In this document: piece after piece, positions 41,201 to 48,961 of the stretch | How positions within the stretch are numbered: the first letter of the stretch is position 1 | Layout: every line of letters begins with the position of its first letter | From: Engelhardtia mirabilis | GTDB lineage: Bacteria; Planctomycetota; UBA1135; GCA-002686595 | Assembly (NCBI RefSeq): GCF_007748095.1 | Contig: NZ_CP036287.1 | Coordinates: 2,914,001 to 2,978,000, forward strand | Reading direction: 5' to 3' | Length of the DNA: 64,000 nucleotides | Notes under the pieces: generated by a model | Databases searched by the model: none | The model's input: the letters and a program-made list of their open reading frames with translations, nothing else | Told to the model about the DNA's origin: nothing | Position numbers and translations under genes: made by a program

Positions 41201-41320
41201 CGCTCGAACGTGATCGGCGCCGCACTCGATCACGAGCACGACGCCGGTCTGGAGCGGGTCTTCGACGGGCTGGTGGGACAGTGCCTGTGGCCGCTCGGGG
41301 ACCGTCAGCTCCCGAACTGA
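38285..41320 (+). CDS. Giant annexin-like helical-repeat protein with hydrophobic C-terminal segment
   Basis: A 1011-residue, almost entirely alpha-helical protein rich in Arg, Leu and Glu, starting at a TTG at 38285 (no Shine-Dalgarno seen, start uncertain). Several stretches match the annexin repeat pattern G-T/S-D/N-x-x-L-x-x-L ... I-x-x-x-Y-x-x-x-Y. The clearest is GLGTNVAGLVDLLRRFDRE followed by GIADLERRYDRKYRLYG (about 620-655). A second is LVGDLRGELSGDGWFDVRDA (about 705-725), and weaker copies lie at about 365, 480 and 570. A Gly/Ala/Leu-rich segment at about 825-875 could insert into or lie on a membrane. No signal peptide or catalytic motif is visible. It is divergent from the KAP NTPase gene by 47 bp and overlaps the convergent poxB by 16 bp. 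Membrane binding is inferred. Confidence 0.55.
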   Translation: MTFDWLDVAAAGGTDFTPTATADWRRAVECLPVPLCGDPRLDELHAVVDRWGERRGALRCDPLLEDAARARMLRSVDAEAAREVEPFLPLLRESPILLQHVYVLAKQTQEEARLHFLPRALVRFGERLADVPMGSDAELSLRRALRATLDDLLARYEGLALVAGELIHEGVQTRRGERARAGLEDCEYAALVELGRQRGLCDLDPEGEDRGHRLDAQLDSQLRRHPINTPALRAVARRAFEEGRNDGHELALDAYGRSLELLEALSRRVDLRRMARLREGLEGTDERLRQLTLAELARHLHTDHRGQATPEQLARQALAAVLPKRGPRRRFAECLLDGDRDGARATLLLLELKGLPFDRGRKVEALYREAGCEGIARLEQRFAAEYADTARDATWLRLVKGASRWMALALGDAGRAERLRPVGPGLPLATLLDLKLRPADRAAVERLRRGDRAGAELGLLERAVEQRSAEGVVACLEGVDPEDLEEVCARFLSDSGRPLDRVLHEVLAPTPLRDLALHTVRGEARLARAARLRAALAEIGGVTLEDAFAGLSSDERHLLVGDYDLVYAGAAQGTHRTRLRGIFEQDLRRLVGRDVAELVSVLVRHGGLPPEDLARYYMLGLGTNVAGLVDLLRRFDREGIADLERRYDRKYRLYGARALARRETGSRLARAIAAERARFGPAARLVDVPLVGSLLRRVSLIDGLVGDLRGELSGDGWFDVRDALRGKPEVDRPGELASRLEERRAHEFSGRLMRSARFFKQLRRAVDTSLASARSVFPVGVVDGEPIVAQLGQRLRYHLYARRVLLAFDRFRAAKNRAGAALGDRLGGVGATLGALLGAFVERSLSGQVSLLTLALAGTVGAFIGKTLPKKLIAGDALGTEEIGLDLVHALIEGAGRMFSRLRRFGRFAVDGIQRGLGRTVFKVGAKRTIDQVTRGLASRLGARQDRLPQLRVTSFRLRDDLSPITSGAARARSNVIGAALDHEHDAGLERVFDGLVGQCLWPLGDRQLPN

Positions 41321-42984
41321 GCGAAGAACTCCTTCAGCTTCGCCAGGCCGAACCCGAACGCCTGGGACGCCTGGATGCGCGGGGGCAGGGTGATCTCGTC
41401 GGGGTTGACGCGCACGTCGAGCAGGAACGGTCCGTCCTGGACCAGCGCCTCGCGCAGGGCCTCGTCGAGCCACTCGTGGTCGTCCACGCGGCGACCTCTC
41501 GCGCCGCAGGAGAGGGCGAAGTTCACGAAGTCGAAGGCCTGCAGCGCGGTCTCGTTCTCCGGGAAGCCCTCGACCTCCTGCTCCATCTGGATCAGGCCCA
41601 GCTTGCCGTTGTTGAAGACGATCAGGGTGATCGGCAGCTCGTGGCGCACGGCCGTCAACAGGTCACTGGGCAGCATCGAGAGGCCGCCGTCGCCGACCAG
41701 GGCCACGACCGGACGCCCCGGATGGGACAGGGCCGCGCCGATCGCGCCCGGCAGGCCGAAGCCCATGCTGGCCAGGTTGCCGGAGAGGGTGAAGCGCTGG
41801 GGCGGCGTGACCGGCATGTGGCGCGCGACCCACGCGGTGACTGCGCCGGTGTCGCAGACGAAGATCGACTGGGGATCGGCCAGCTCGCCCACCCGGCGCG
41901 CCAGGTGCTGGGGGTGGATGGGGGAGTGGTCGGCGTGCTCGAGCATGCCGCGCAGCTTCTCCCAGTGGGCCTTGGACTTCTGACAGCCCTCGAGGAAGGT
42001 GCGCTCGCCGCGCTCGGGAACGCGCTCGAGCAGCCCGCGCACCGCGGGCCCCACGTGCCCGAGCAGTCCGACGTCGATCGGAAAGCGCCGGCCCAGGCGT
42101 TCGGGGTCGTGGTCGATCTGGATCGCGGCCGGCCCGCCGTCGGGATAGAACTCGCGGTAGGGGAAGTCGGTGCCCGCGAGCAGCAGCAGGTCGCAGTGCT
42201 CCATGGCGTGCACGGAGGCGGTGGTGCCCAGCAGGCCGTGGCCGCCCATGGAGAGCTCGTGACTGTCGGGCAGGACGTCCTCGGCCTGCAGGGAGCGCAC
42301 GATCGGAGTGCCGATGCGTTGGGCCAGGGCGACCACGTCGTCGACGCAAGCGCGCGCCCCGCGTTCGACCATGATCGTCGGCCGCTGCGAGTCGGCGATG
42401 CACTTGGCCGCGCGCGCGAGCTGCTCGGCCGCGGCCGTCTGTTCGCCGACCTCGATGGCCGACGAGCTGCGCTGCTCGCCGCCGGGGACGGACTCGCTGA
42501 CGATGTCCTCGGGGATCGTGATCCGAGCCACCCCGCGCCGCGCCTGGGCCGCGCGACAGGCGCGGATCGCCACGTCGGGCATCTGCTCAGGGTGCACCAC
42601 CGTCTGGCCGTAGACCTCGACCCCCTGGAAGAGCGCGTCCAGGTCGATCTCCTGGTGGGCATCGGTGCCGAGGTTCGCGCGACTGACCTGGCCCGTGATC
42701 GCGATCACCGGCGCGTGGTCGGCGCGGGCGTCGTAGAGCCCGTTCAAGAGGTGGATCGCGCCCGGCCCGGCGGTGCCGATGCAGGCCGCGGGGAGACCGG
42801 TGAGCTTGGCCTCGGCGCTGGCGGCGAAGGCGCCGGCTTCTTCATGGCGCACCTGCACGAACTCCAGGCGGTCCTGACGCCGGATGGCGTCGAGCACGCC
42901 GTTGACCGCGTCACCGGGGACTCCGTAGATGCGTTGCACGCCCGCATCGGCCAGAACCTCGACCAGAACTTCAGCGACGTTCAC
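41305..42984 (-). CDS. poxB: Thiamine-diphosphate-dependent pyruvate oxidase/quinone dehydrogenase-like enzyme
   Basis: A ThDP/FAD-type enzyme of 559 residues from the GTG at 42984 (VNVAEVLVEVLADAGVQ); the longer frame adds a low-complexity leader. The order is that of PoxB and acetolactate synthase: a PYR domain with the catalytic Glu in VRHEEAGAFAASAEAKL and CIGTAGPGAIHLLNGLYDA, then a central domain. The PP domain carries the ThDP motif GDGGLSMLPSDLLTAVRHEL and VFNNGKLGLIQMEQE. These last blocks resemble PoxB more than IlvB, so oxidation of pyruvate to acetate and CO2 with electrons to quinone is the likely reaction. The C-terminus is shorter than the membrane-binding helix of E. coli PoxB. 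It overlaps the annexin-like gene by 16 bp, tail to tail. Confidence 0.78.
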   Translation of the reverse strand: MNVAEVLVEVLADAGVQRIYGVPGDAVNGVLDAIRRQDRLEFVQVRHEEAGAFAASAEAKLTGLPAACIGTAGPGAIHLLNGLYDARADHAPVIAITGQVSRANLGTDAHQEIDLDALFQGVEVYGQTVVHPEQMPDVAIRACRAAQARRGVARITIPEDIVSESVPGGEQRSSSAIEVGEQTAAAEQLARAAKCIADSQRPTIMVERGARACVDDVVALAQRIGTPIVRSLQAEDVLPDSHELSMGGHGLLGTTASVHAMEHCDLLLLAGTDFPYREFYPDGGPAAIQIDHDPERLGRRFPIDVGLLGHVGPAVRGLLERVPERGERTFLEGCQKSKAHWEKLRGMLEHADHSPIHPQHLARRVGELADPQSIFVCDTGAVTAWVARHMPVTPPQRFTLSGNLASMGFGLPGAIGAALSHPGRPVVALVGDGGLSMLPSDLLTAVRHELPITLIVFNNGKLGLIQMEQEVEGFPENETALQAFDFVNFALSCGARGRRVDDHEWLDEALREALVQDGPFLLDVRVNPDEITLPPRIQASQAFGFGLAKLKEFFAQFGS

Positions 42985-43112
42985 ACCCGACCCCCTTCGC
43001 GGTGGGCAGGGGAGTGGGGGAGGTCGATTGGCAGTTGGTCGAGGCTCGGCATGGTCGAACCTGCGGCAGCCCGGCGGGCGGCTCAAGGGTCAAACTGGCC
43101 CGAACCTGGACG

Positions 43113-43730
43113 TCAGGGCTTCGAAGGGACCGAGTCGCCGCGATCCGTGCGCGCCCGCTTCTTGACCCCGGCCGTCAGCGCGATCCGCAGCCCGTCCTCG
43201 ACCGACATGTCCAAAGCGATCACTTGCGAGCGCGGCACGACGACCATGAAGCCACCGATTTGGTAGCCCATTGGCAGGTAGACGGCGATCGTGTCGGCGC
43301 CACCGTCGTCGCCCAGGAGGTCCGAGGCGGGATCGCGAGTGACCAGCCCGATCAGCTTCGCCCCGTCGAACTCCACCGCGACCACAGCCTGCATCTCGTC
43401 CCCCTCCGCCCGGGAGAACATCGAGAGCACGTCCCGAATCGCCCCATAAACCGACTTGACGATCGGGGTGCGCTCGACGAGGCCCTCCAGAGCCTGCCCG
43501 ATGACCCGCATCAACCAGGCGTGGGTCAGGGCACCGATCAGGACGATCAGGGCCGCGCCGGCCACGAGGCCCATGCCGGGTCGATACCAGTCCTCCGGCA
43601 GGACCAGCAGCAGGAGGGCCTTGGTCAGCCGCTCGACCGTCGAGCCCAACCACCAGACCAGATAGAGGGTCAGCCCGGCTGGTAGGACGGTGGAGAGGCC
43701 GCGCGCGAAGTAGCTCGCCAGTTGCTTCAT
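43113..43730 (-). CDS. DUF502-family membrane protein
   Basis: A 205-residue integral membrane protein from the ATG at 43730 (MKQLASYFARGLSTVLPAGL). Two membrane segments are evident (residues about 10-30, VLPAGLTLYLVWWLG, and 55-75, MGLVAGAALIVLIGALT). The family signature follows (GQALEGLVERTPIVKSVYGA, then FSRAEGDEMQAVVAVEF), with a soluble C-terminal domain (VYLPMGYQIGGFMVVVPRSQ). DUF502 proteins are widespread and of unknown function. It lies upstream of poxB on the same strand with a 128-bp gap; I see no functional link. Confidence 0.85.
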   Translation of the reverse strand: MKQLASYFARGLSTVLPAGLTLYLVWWLGSTVERLTKALLLLVLPEDWYRPGMGLVAGAALIVLIGALTHAWLMRVIGQALEGLVERTPIVKSVYGAIRDVLSMFSRAEGDEMQAVVAVEFDGAKLIGLVTRDPASDLLGDDGGADTIAVYLPMGYQIGGFMVVVPRSQVIALDMSVEDGLRIALTAGVKKRARTDRGDSVPSKP

Positions 43731-43881
43731 GGTGCCGCGGCTCCGGACGAGCACGCCGCCGCAGCTTAGCGAAGATCAGCCGCCGTCTTCGGCCGCTAGT
43801 GGGGGCGACGGACTTCGGTCCTGGGTCCTACGAGGCTCCCTAGTGGCGGGCGTCGACGCCTCTCGTTGTGATGCATCCTTA

Positions 43882-43932
43882 GAGGCAGCCGCAGATCCAG
43901 GGGGCTTGTAGCCCGGATGTCGCGGCTGCCTC
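43882..43932 (-). terminator. Hairpin downstream of the secreted orphan gene
   Basis: Perfect 11-bp arms, GAGGCAGCCGC (43882-43892) and its complement (43922-43932), enclose a loop that can pair further (tccaggg / gcccgga). It sits 25 bp after the stop of the orphan gene. There is no U-tract; termination is the likely but unproven role. Confidence 0.5.
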
Positions 43933-43957
43933 GGATTCATCTCAAGCACGATCGCTC

Positions 43958-44992
43958 TCAGGGAAGAACACAGCCAAGAGCGTACGAGGTGTCGCTATCA
44001 GGCAACCCAATCCATTCGCTCGCGTCGTCCGGCATACCCAAGCTCATCCATGCCGAAGGCAAATTTCCGGACTGCTTATCGTCGACTCGGCCGCGCTTCG
44101 GCACCTCACCATCGCTCACATGACTGGCCGAAGCGATCGAGGCGTCGTCGATAGACAAGAATCGAAGGTGGCTGCGATCGAGGTCGATTCTCTCTCCTCC
44201 TTCGAGCACGATCGTTGCGCGCAGGCTCCGGTATACCCACGGCGACGAGAGCTGGAATGTCAGCAGATCGCCCGGGAAGAACCGCAGAGAGTCGGATCGC
44301 CACGCGAAGACTCCCTCCTCGGCCATAGATTGCAGGATCTCTTCACCATTCAGGAAGATGCTCGGCCTGTATCCATTGAACACCAGAACAAGCTGGCCTT
44401 CCAAACCTTCCAGTTGGCGATTCTTGAAATCAATCTGGTCCTTGAATACGGACGCTTCCTGGCCCGTTGCCAGGTATAGCTGGGTGTCACCAGCTTCTCG
44501 CGCCACTTCCTGAGCCTGCAGCACGAGCTTGAGTTGCTCGCTGAGTTGCAGGATCTGCCCCTTGATGTACTTGACGCGGGCCTTCTCTACCTTGGACTTG
44601 TGGTCGTGGAGAATCTCTGAGAGCCGGGCGGTTGTCACGCTGACGCCGACTGGGTGCCACGGGGTCAATGGGGGGCTTGTTTGATTCGCCGTTGCCCAGT
44701 CGTCGAGGTGATCTGCGACTGCAGAGAGCTGCGCCAGATCGTCAGCTCGACGCTGCCGCAGTGCCTTCGCCTCCTCGTCGGCCACCTTCTTGGCGAGCCG
44801 GCCGTCGAGCTTGGAGAGGGCCGCCTTGTACTCCGCCAGCAGCTGTACTTCGTTCTCGCCGGCAATCTCGGTCTGAACGCCTTTGGTCTGAATGTCGGCG
44901 TTGGGTTGCTGTTGAAGCGCCATTCCGCACTTCGTGCCAGCCAAGACTGATAGAGACGAGGCCAAGAAGACGGTTGTAAGACGTGCGACCAT
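43958..44992 (-). CDS. Secreted coiled-coil protein, unknown function
   Basis: A 344-residue protein I do not recognise. The ATG at 44992 is supported by AGAAGGA seven nt upstream and by the signal peptide it yields (MVARLTTVFLASSLSVLAG, with a Cys soon after at TKCGM that is not in a good lipobox). Residues about 50-180 are charged and helical, with coiled-coil-like stretches (LLAEYKAALSKLDGRLAKKV and KARVKYIKGQILQLSEQLKL). Residues 205-290 look beta-rich (LVLVFNGYRPSIFLNGEEIL, WVYRSLRATIVLEGGERIDL). Base composition and codon use are visibly less GC-biased than in the neighbours, which suggests recent acquisition. It is probably exported, with no assigned role. Confidence 0.6.
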   Translation of the reverse strand: MVARLTTVFLASSLSVLAGTKCGMALQQQPNADIQTKGVQTEIAGENEVQLLAEYKAALSKLDGRLAKKVADEEAKALRQRRADDLAQLSAVADHLDDWATANQTSPPLTPWHPVGVSVTTARLSEILHDHKSKVEKARVKYIKGQILQLSEQLKLVLQAQEVAREAGDTQLYLATGQEASVFKDQIDFKNRQLEGLEGQLVLVFNGYRPSIFLNGEEILQSMAEEGVFAWRSDSLRFFPGDLLTFQLSSPWVYRSLRATIVLEGGERIDLDRSHLRFLSIDDASIASASHVSDGEVPKRGRVDDKQSGNLPSAWMSLGMPDDASEWIGLPDSDTSYALGCVLP

Positions 44993-45352
44993 CGGGTTGT
45001 CCTTCTGTTGCCGGTCGAAAGTGTAAGGAGCTTCCAACTTGGAGCGCTCGCGCCAGGGGTGAGTGTATGTCTTTCCCGAGATGTGGCGCTGTCTGAATCC
45101 TGCTCTAGATCGACACTTCGGCGGTTCGCTCCTCGGTCCGCCTGCGCGTATGCCTTCTCATGACTCCTGGCCAGTTGGACGCGTTGATCAAGAGCTACAT
45201 GTCTCCGTTGGCGCAGAAGATGGCGGGCCTGGTCGACGGGAAAACTCGACGAGCTTGTGTCAAGAATGGGAGTGGGCTCGGAAGAGCCGCTTCCGGAAGG
45301 CCCATTAGTCCCTGGGGTCGGCCCTGACTTGGGCTTCGTCCAGTCCTCGGCC
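44993..45352. other. Lower-GC intergenic region upstream of the orphan gene
   Basis: This 360-bp gap lies between the methyltransferase stop and the orphan gene. It shares the orphan's lower GC. It contains ggaagagccgcttcc near 45280, which is symmetric but has a 5-nt spacer, unlike the recurrent 13-mers. No gene was seen. Confidence 0.45.
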
Positions 45353-46342
45353 CTAGGAGGCGATTGGGGACCGAGGCACTTCTGAAGGCTGCTGCGCCGC
45401 GAACAGCAGCGTGTCGCCGGCCAGCGCAGGCAGGTGCCCGGCCAGGCGCTCGGCGCACAACGCCGGCAGGGCCAGTCCCGCGGCCAGGGCTGTCCGCAGG
45501 GGGCGGGAGTCGCTCCCGAACCACCTTCGCGCCAGGCCCGTGGCCAGGTTCTTCACCAGGAAGTCTCCCGCGGGCTCAGTGGCGCTGAGCGTGAGGGGCT
45601 CGGCCAGTCCTGCATCCTCGGCCGCGGTCGCGAACGACTCCGGGCCCAGGTAGACCCGGTGGAACTGCGGGATGTCGAAGCCGTGCCACGTTCGCCCGAG
45701 CAGTCGCAGCCAGGAGCTGTCGCCGTTGGGGGTCGAGCCAGTGACCCAGCCCCCCGGGCGCAGGTGCTTGGCGGCGGTGGCCAGGAACGACGCGGGTCGG
45801 TCCATGTGTTCGAGTAGCTCCCAGGCGACGACCAGGTCGAATTCCGAGCCGCAGCCCGCGGGCAACTCGCCGCGGGCGTCCGCCGTGAACAGGTGGCCCT
45901 CAAGTCCTCGCCTCCGGCCCTCGGCCACCGCCCCCTCGGCCAGGTCCACGCCTCTCGCGTCGTACCCCGCAGCCAGGGCGGCCTCGACGAAGAAGCCCTT
46001 GGCGCAGCCCAGCTCTAGGACTCGCAATGGGCCCCCGTCCGGCGCGGCCGAGCCCATCGCTCGCCGCAGTCGGCGCAGGTGGCGCACCTGGACCGCGGCC
46101 CGCGCGCGGCAGCGCCGGTCGAACTCCGGCCCGTGGTAGTAGTAGTCCGCGTCGTAGCTGCCCTCGGGCACCAGGCTGACGCGGGCGCCGCAGGCTCCGC
46201 ACGCGGCGTAGGCCGGGCTCTCCGAGGCTCCCGTGGCCGCGTCGCAGACGGGGCAGGGGCGCGGCGCGGGGGCCTGGGCGCTGGGGCCGGTCACGCGCCG
46301 CGGGGCGGCAGTCTCGGGAGCGTCGGTGGGGGTTGCGTGCAT
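45353..46342 (-). CDS. SAM-dependent class I methyltransferase with zinc-ribbon N-terminus
   Basis: A 329-residue methyltransferase from the ATG at 46342. The N-terminus carries two cysteine pairs (CPVCDA ... CGACGARV) typical of methyltransferases in sugar and exopolysaccharide loci. The Rossmann core shows the SAM motif LRVLELGCAKGFFVEAALAA, the acidic residue in ARGVDLAEGAV, and FDLVVAWELLEHMDRPASFL (motif IV). It probably methylates a nucleotide sugar or glycan intermediate. It is divergent from the GDP-mannose-epimerase-like gene, at the left edge of the polysaccharide cluster. Confidence 0.82.
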   Translation of the reverse strand: MHATPTDAPETAAPRRVTGPSAQAPAPRPCPVCDAATGASESPAYAACGACGARVSLVPEGSYDADYYYHGPEFDRRCRARAAVQVRHLRRLRRAMGSAAPDGGPLRVLELGCAKGFFVEAALAAGYDARGVDLAEGAVAEGRRRGLEGHLFTADARGELPAGCGSEFDLVVAWELLEHMDRPASFLATAAKHLRPGGWVTGSTPNGDSSWLRLLGRTWHGFDIPQFHRVYLGPESFATAAEDAGLAEPLTLSATEPAGDFLVKNLATGLARRWFGSDSRPLRTALAAGLALPALCAERLAGHLPALAGDTLLFAAQQPSEVPRSPIAS

Positions 46343-46570
46343 GGATCCGCAGGGCCGATCGGACGCCCGCGCCCATCGCTGAAGCTCCGCGCGTGCGCCG
46401 CGCATGTTGCTTCCCTACCCGCGGAATGGCCTCCAAGGGCCTTCGGCCCGAATCCGGGTCGGGCCGGTGCCAGCTGCGAGAACCGGCGCCCGGCCGCTAA
46501 GGCCGCGGGGCCCTGTGCCCGATGGACCGTCCGGCGGGGGAGCCCAGTCCCCGACCGAGACCCTCCATCC

Positions 46571-47635
46571 ATGGGAATGAACAAGATGAAAGCCGCATCC
46601 AAGCGCACTGCCCTCGTCGCCGGGGGCGGCGGATTCATTGGTGGACACCTGGCCAAGACGCTGCTCGAGCGCGGCTTCTCCAAGGTGCGCTGCGTCGACG
46701 TCAAGCCCTTCGACCAGTGGTACCAGTTCCACGACGGCGCTGAGAACCGGGTCCTCGACCTGCGCGACATCGACGCTTGCCGCCAGGCGGTGGACGGCGT
46801 GGACGAGGTCTTCAACCTGGCCGCCGACATGGGCGGCATGGGCTTCATCGAGAACAACAAGGCGCTCTGCATGATCAGCGTGCTGATCAACACGCACCTG
46901 CTGATGGCCGCCGAGGAGAGCGGCTGCGAGCGGTACTTCTACGCCTCCTCCGCCTGCGTCTACAACGGCGACAAGCAGCAGGAGGCGGACGTGACCGCCC
47001 TCAAGGAAGCGGACGCCTACCCGGCCCTGGCCGAGGATGGCTACGGTTGGGAGAAGCTCTTCTCCGAGCGCATGTGCCGCCACTTCCGCGAGGACTACGG
47101 GATCGAGACCCGCGTGGCGCGCTTCCACAACGTCTACGGCCCCAACGGAACCTTCGACGGCGGGCGCGAGAAGGCCCCGGCGGCCATGTGCCGCAAGGTC
47201 ATCGAGGCCCAGCTCGCCGGGACCGGTGAGATGGATATCTGGGGCGACGGCGAGCAGACCCGCTCGTTCATGTATATCGACGACTGCGTCGAGGGCATCC
47301 TCAAGATCCACGAGGGCAAGTTCACCGACCCGATCAACCTGGGCTCCTCCGAGCTGGTCTCGATCAACCAACTGGTCGACATCGTCGAGGACATCGCCGG
47401 CATCCAGCTCGACCGCAAGTACGACCTGTCCGCGCCCAAGGGCGTGCGCGGTCGCAACAGTGACAACTCGCTGATCCTGCGCGAGTTCGGCTGGGAGCCG
47501 AACACCAGCCTGCGCGAGGGCATGGCCAAGACCTACGCCTGGATCTACGACGAGATCGTCTCGCGCTACGGCGCAGCCCTCCCCAAGGCCCGAGCCGCGA
47601 CCGCCGCGGCCCAGGTCGAAGGCAGCGCGGCCTGA
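46571..47635 (+). CDS. NAD-dependent epimerase, GDP-mannose 3,5-epimerase-like
   Basis: An extended short-chain dehydrogenase of 354 residues from the ATG at 46571. It has the NAD motif GGGGFIGGHLAK, the conserved NLAADMGGMGFIENN and Ser in YASSACVYN. The YxxxK pair is in YGWEKLFSERMC, then RFHNVYGPNGTFDGGREKAP, IWGDGEQTRSFMYIDDCVEG and VRGRNSDN. These blocks match plant GDP-mannose 3,5-epimerase closely, so it probably makes GDP-L-galactose or GDP-L-gulose from GDP-mannose as a polysaccharide precursor. It opens a forward run of six cluster genes and lies 10 bp before a glycosyltransferase. Confidence 0.85.
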   Translation: MGMNKMKAASKRTALVAGGGGFIGGHLAKTLLERGFSKVRCVDVKPFDQWYQFHDGAENRVLDLRDIDACRQAVDGVDEVFNLAADMGGMGFIENNKALCMISVLINTHLLMAAEESGCERYFYASSACVYNGDKQQEADVTALKEADAYPALAEDGYGWEKLFSERMCRHFREDYGIETRVARFHNVYGPNGTFDGGREKAPAAMCRKVIEAQLAGTGEMDIWGDGEQTRSFMYIDDCVEGILKIHEGKFTDPINLGSSELVSINQLVDIVEDIAGIQLDRKYDLSAPKGVRGRNSDNSLILREFGWEPNTSLREGMAKTYAWIYDEIVSRYGAALPKARAATAAAQVEGSAA

Positions 47636-47645
47636 GGCTTCTCCC

Positions 47646-48908
47646 GTGGCTCGCATCCTCTTCGTCAACCAGTACTACTGGCCGGATGTCGCGAGCACGG
47701 GTCAGCACCTGACGGACCTGGCCGAGCACCTCGCCGCCCACGGGCACGAGGTGCGCGTGGTCTGCTCACGGGGCAAGTACGACCGCGGCCAGGCCCAGGC
47801 GCCGGCCCGCGAGGTGCGCGCGGGCGTCGAGATCCGGCGCCTGCGCGCGACCAGCTTCGGCAAGCGCCGCACCCTGGTGCACCGCGCCCTCGACTACGTC
47901 TCGTTCCACGCCCTGGCGGCCTTCGAGGTCGCGCGCAGCCGCTGGGCCGACGTGGTCGTGACCCTGACCACCCCGCCGCTGCTCGGTCTCTGCGGCCGCC
48001 TGGCGCAGATCACCTCCGGAGCCAAGCACGTCCACTTCGTGATGGACCTGCACCCGGACGCGGAGTTCGAGCTGGGCATGGTCTCGCCCCGCTCAGCCCT
48101 GGGCCGCCTGCTCGATTGGGGTTGCGGCCATCCCATGCGCCGCGCCGAGGCCAACGTCGTCTTGGGCCCCTACCAGGGCGCGCGCGTGGCCGCCAAGGGC
48201 GTCGATGCGGACCGCATCCACGAGATCCCCGTGTGGAGCCGCGCGGACGAGGTCACACCGATCGACCACGCCGACAACCCGCTGCGCGAGGCCCAGGGCT
48301 GGAGCGAGCGCTTCGTCGTCATGTACTCGGGCAACGCCGGGCTGGTGCACCAGTTCGAGGAGCTGCTCGATGCCGCGCAGCGCCTGGACCGCGAGGCCCC
48401 CGAGGTGCTGTTCGCCTTCGTCGGCGGCGGACCGCGCCGGCCGGAGATCGAAGCCCAGGCCCGCGCCCTAGGCCTGTCCAACGTGAGCTTCGCGGACTAC
48501 GTGCCGCGCGAGCAGCTCAGCCACTCCCTGTGCGCGGCCGACGTGCACTTCATGTCCCTGCGCCCGGAGCAGACCGGCGTGGCGGTGCCCGGCAAGCTGC
48601 AGGGCATCCTGGCCTCGGCCCGGCCGGTGCTGTTCGTCGGCGCCGAGCGCTGCGAGTCGGCCGACACCATCCGCGACGCCCGGGCGGGGCTGACCTTCAC
48701 CCCCGGCGACGGCCAGGCCCTGGCCGATGCGATCCTGGCCCTGCGCGCCGAGCCCGATCGTCGGCGCATGATGGGAGAGCGCGGCCGCGCGGCGTTCCTG
48801 GAGACCTTCGAGCAGGGCCGCTGCTGCGAGGCCTGGCGTCTTCTGCTGGAGGAAATCTGCGGCTCGAGCGTCGAAGTCGAGCCGCTGCCCCTGGCGCGCG
48901 CCGCCTGA
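47646..48908 (+). CDS. Family-4 glycosyltransferase (WbuB-like)
   Basis: A 420-residue GT-B-fold glycosyltransferase starting at a GTG 10 bp after the epimerase. The N-terminal acceptor domain (ILFVNQYYWPDVASTGQHLT, AEHLAAHGHEVRVVCS) and the GT4 nucleotide-sugar-binding half (VVMYSGNAGLVHQFEELLDA, FAFVGGGPRRPEIE, PGKLQGILASARPVLFV) resemble WbuB and related L-fucosamine or N-acetylhexosamine transferases. No signal peptide is visible; it acts at the cytoplasmic face of the membrane, adding a sugar to the lipid-linked repeat unit. The sugar cannot be assigned from the sequence alone. Confidence 0.88.
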   Translation: MARILFVNQYYWPDVASTGQHLTDLAEHLAAHGHEVRVVCSRGKYDRGQAQAPAREVRAGVEIRRLRATSFGKRRTLVHRALDYVSFHALAAFEVARSRWADVVVTLTTPPLLGLCGRLAQITSGAKHVHFVMDLHPDAEFELGMVSPRSALGRLLDWGCGHPMRRAEANVVLGPYQGARVAAKGVDADRIHEIPVWSRADEVTPIDHADNPLREAQGWSERFVVMYSGNAGLVHQFEELLDAAQRLDREAPEVLFAFVGGGPRRPEIEAQARALGLSNVSFADYVPREQLSHSLCAADVHFMSLRPEQTGVAVPGKLQGILASARPVLFVGAERCESADTIRDARAGLTFTPGDGQALADAILALRAEPDRRRMMGERGRAAFLETFEQGRCCEAWRLLLEEICGSSVEVEPLPLARAA

Positions 48909-48961
48909 TCCGGTCACGTGCGCCGGCCGGGGCGGCCCCGCCGCTATCCTCCAGGCCGCCC

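Noticed and set aside
38633..41473. 946-codon reverse-strand open frame opposite the annexin-like gene
   Set aside because: It is Ala/Arg/Gln/Leu-rich without motifs. The forward frame gives a coherent helical-repeat protein, so the reverse frame is a shadow.
45280..45294. Another member of the GGAAG palindrome set
   Set aside because: The half-sites are right (ggaag and cttcc) but the spacer is 5 nt instead of 3, so it is not counted with the 13-mers.
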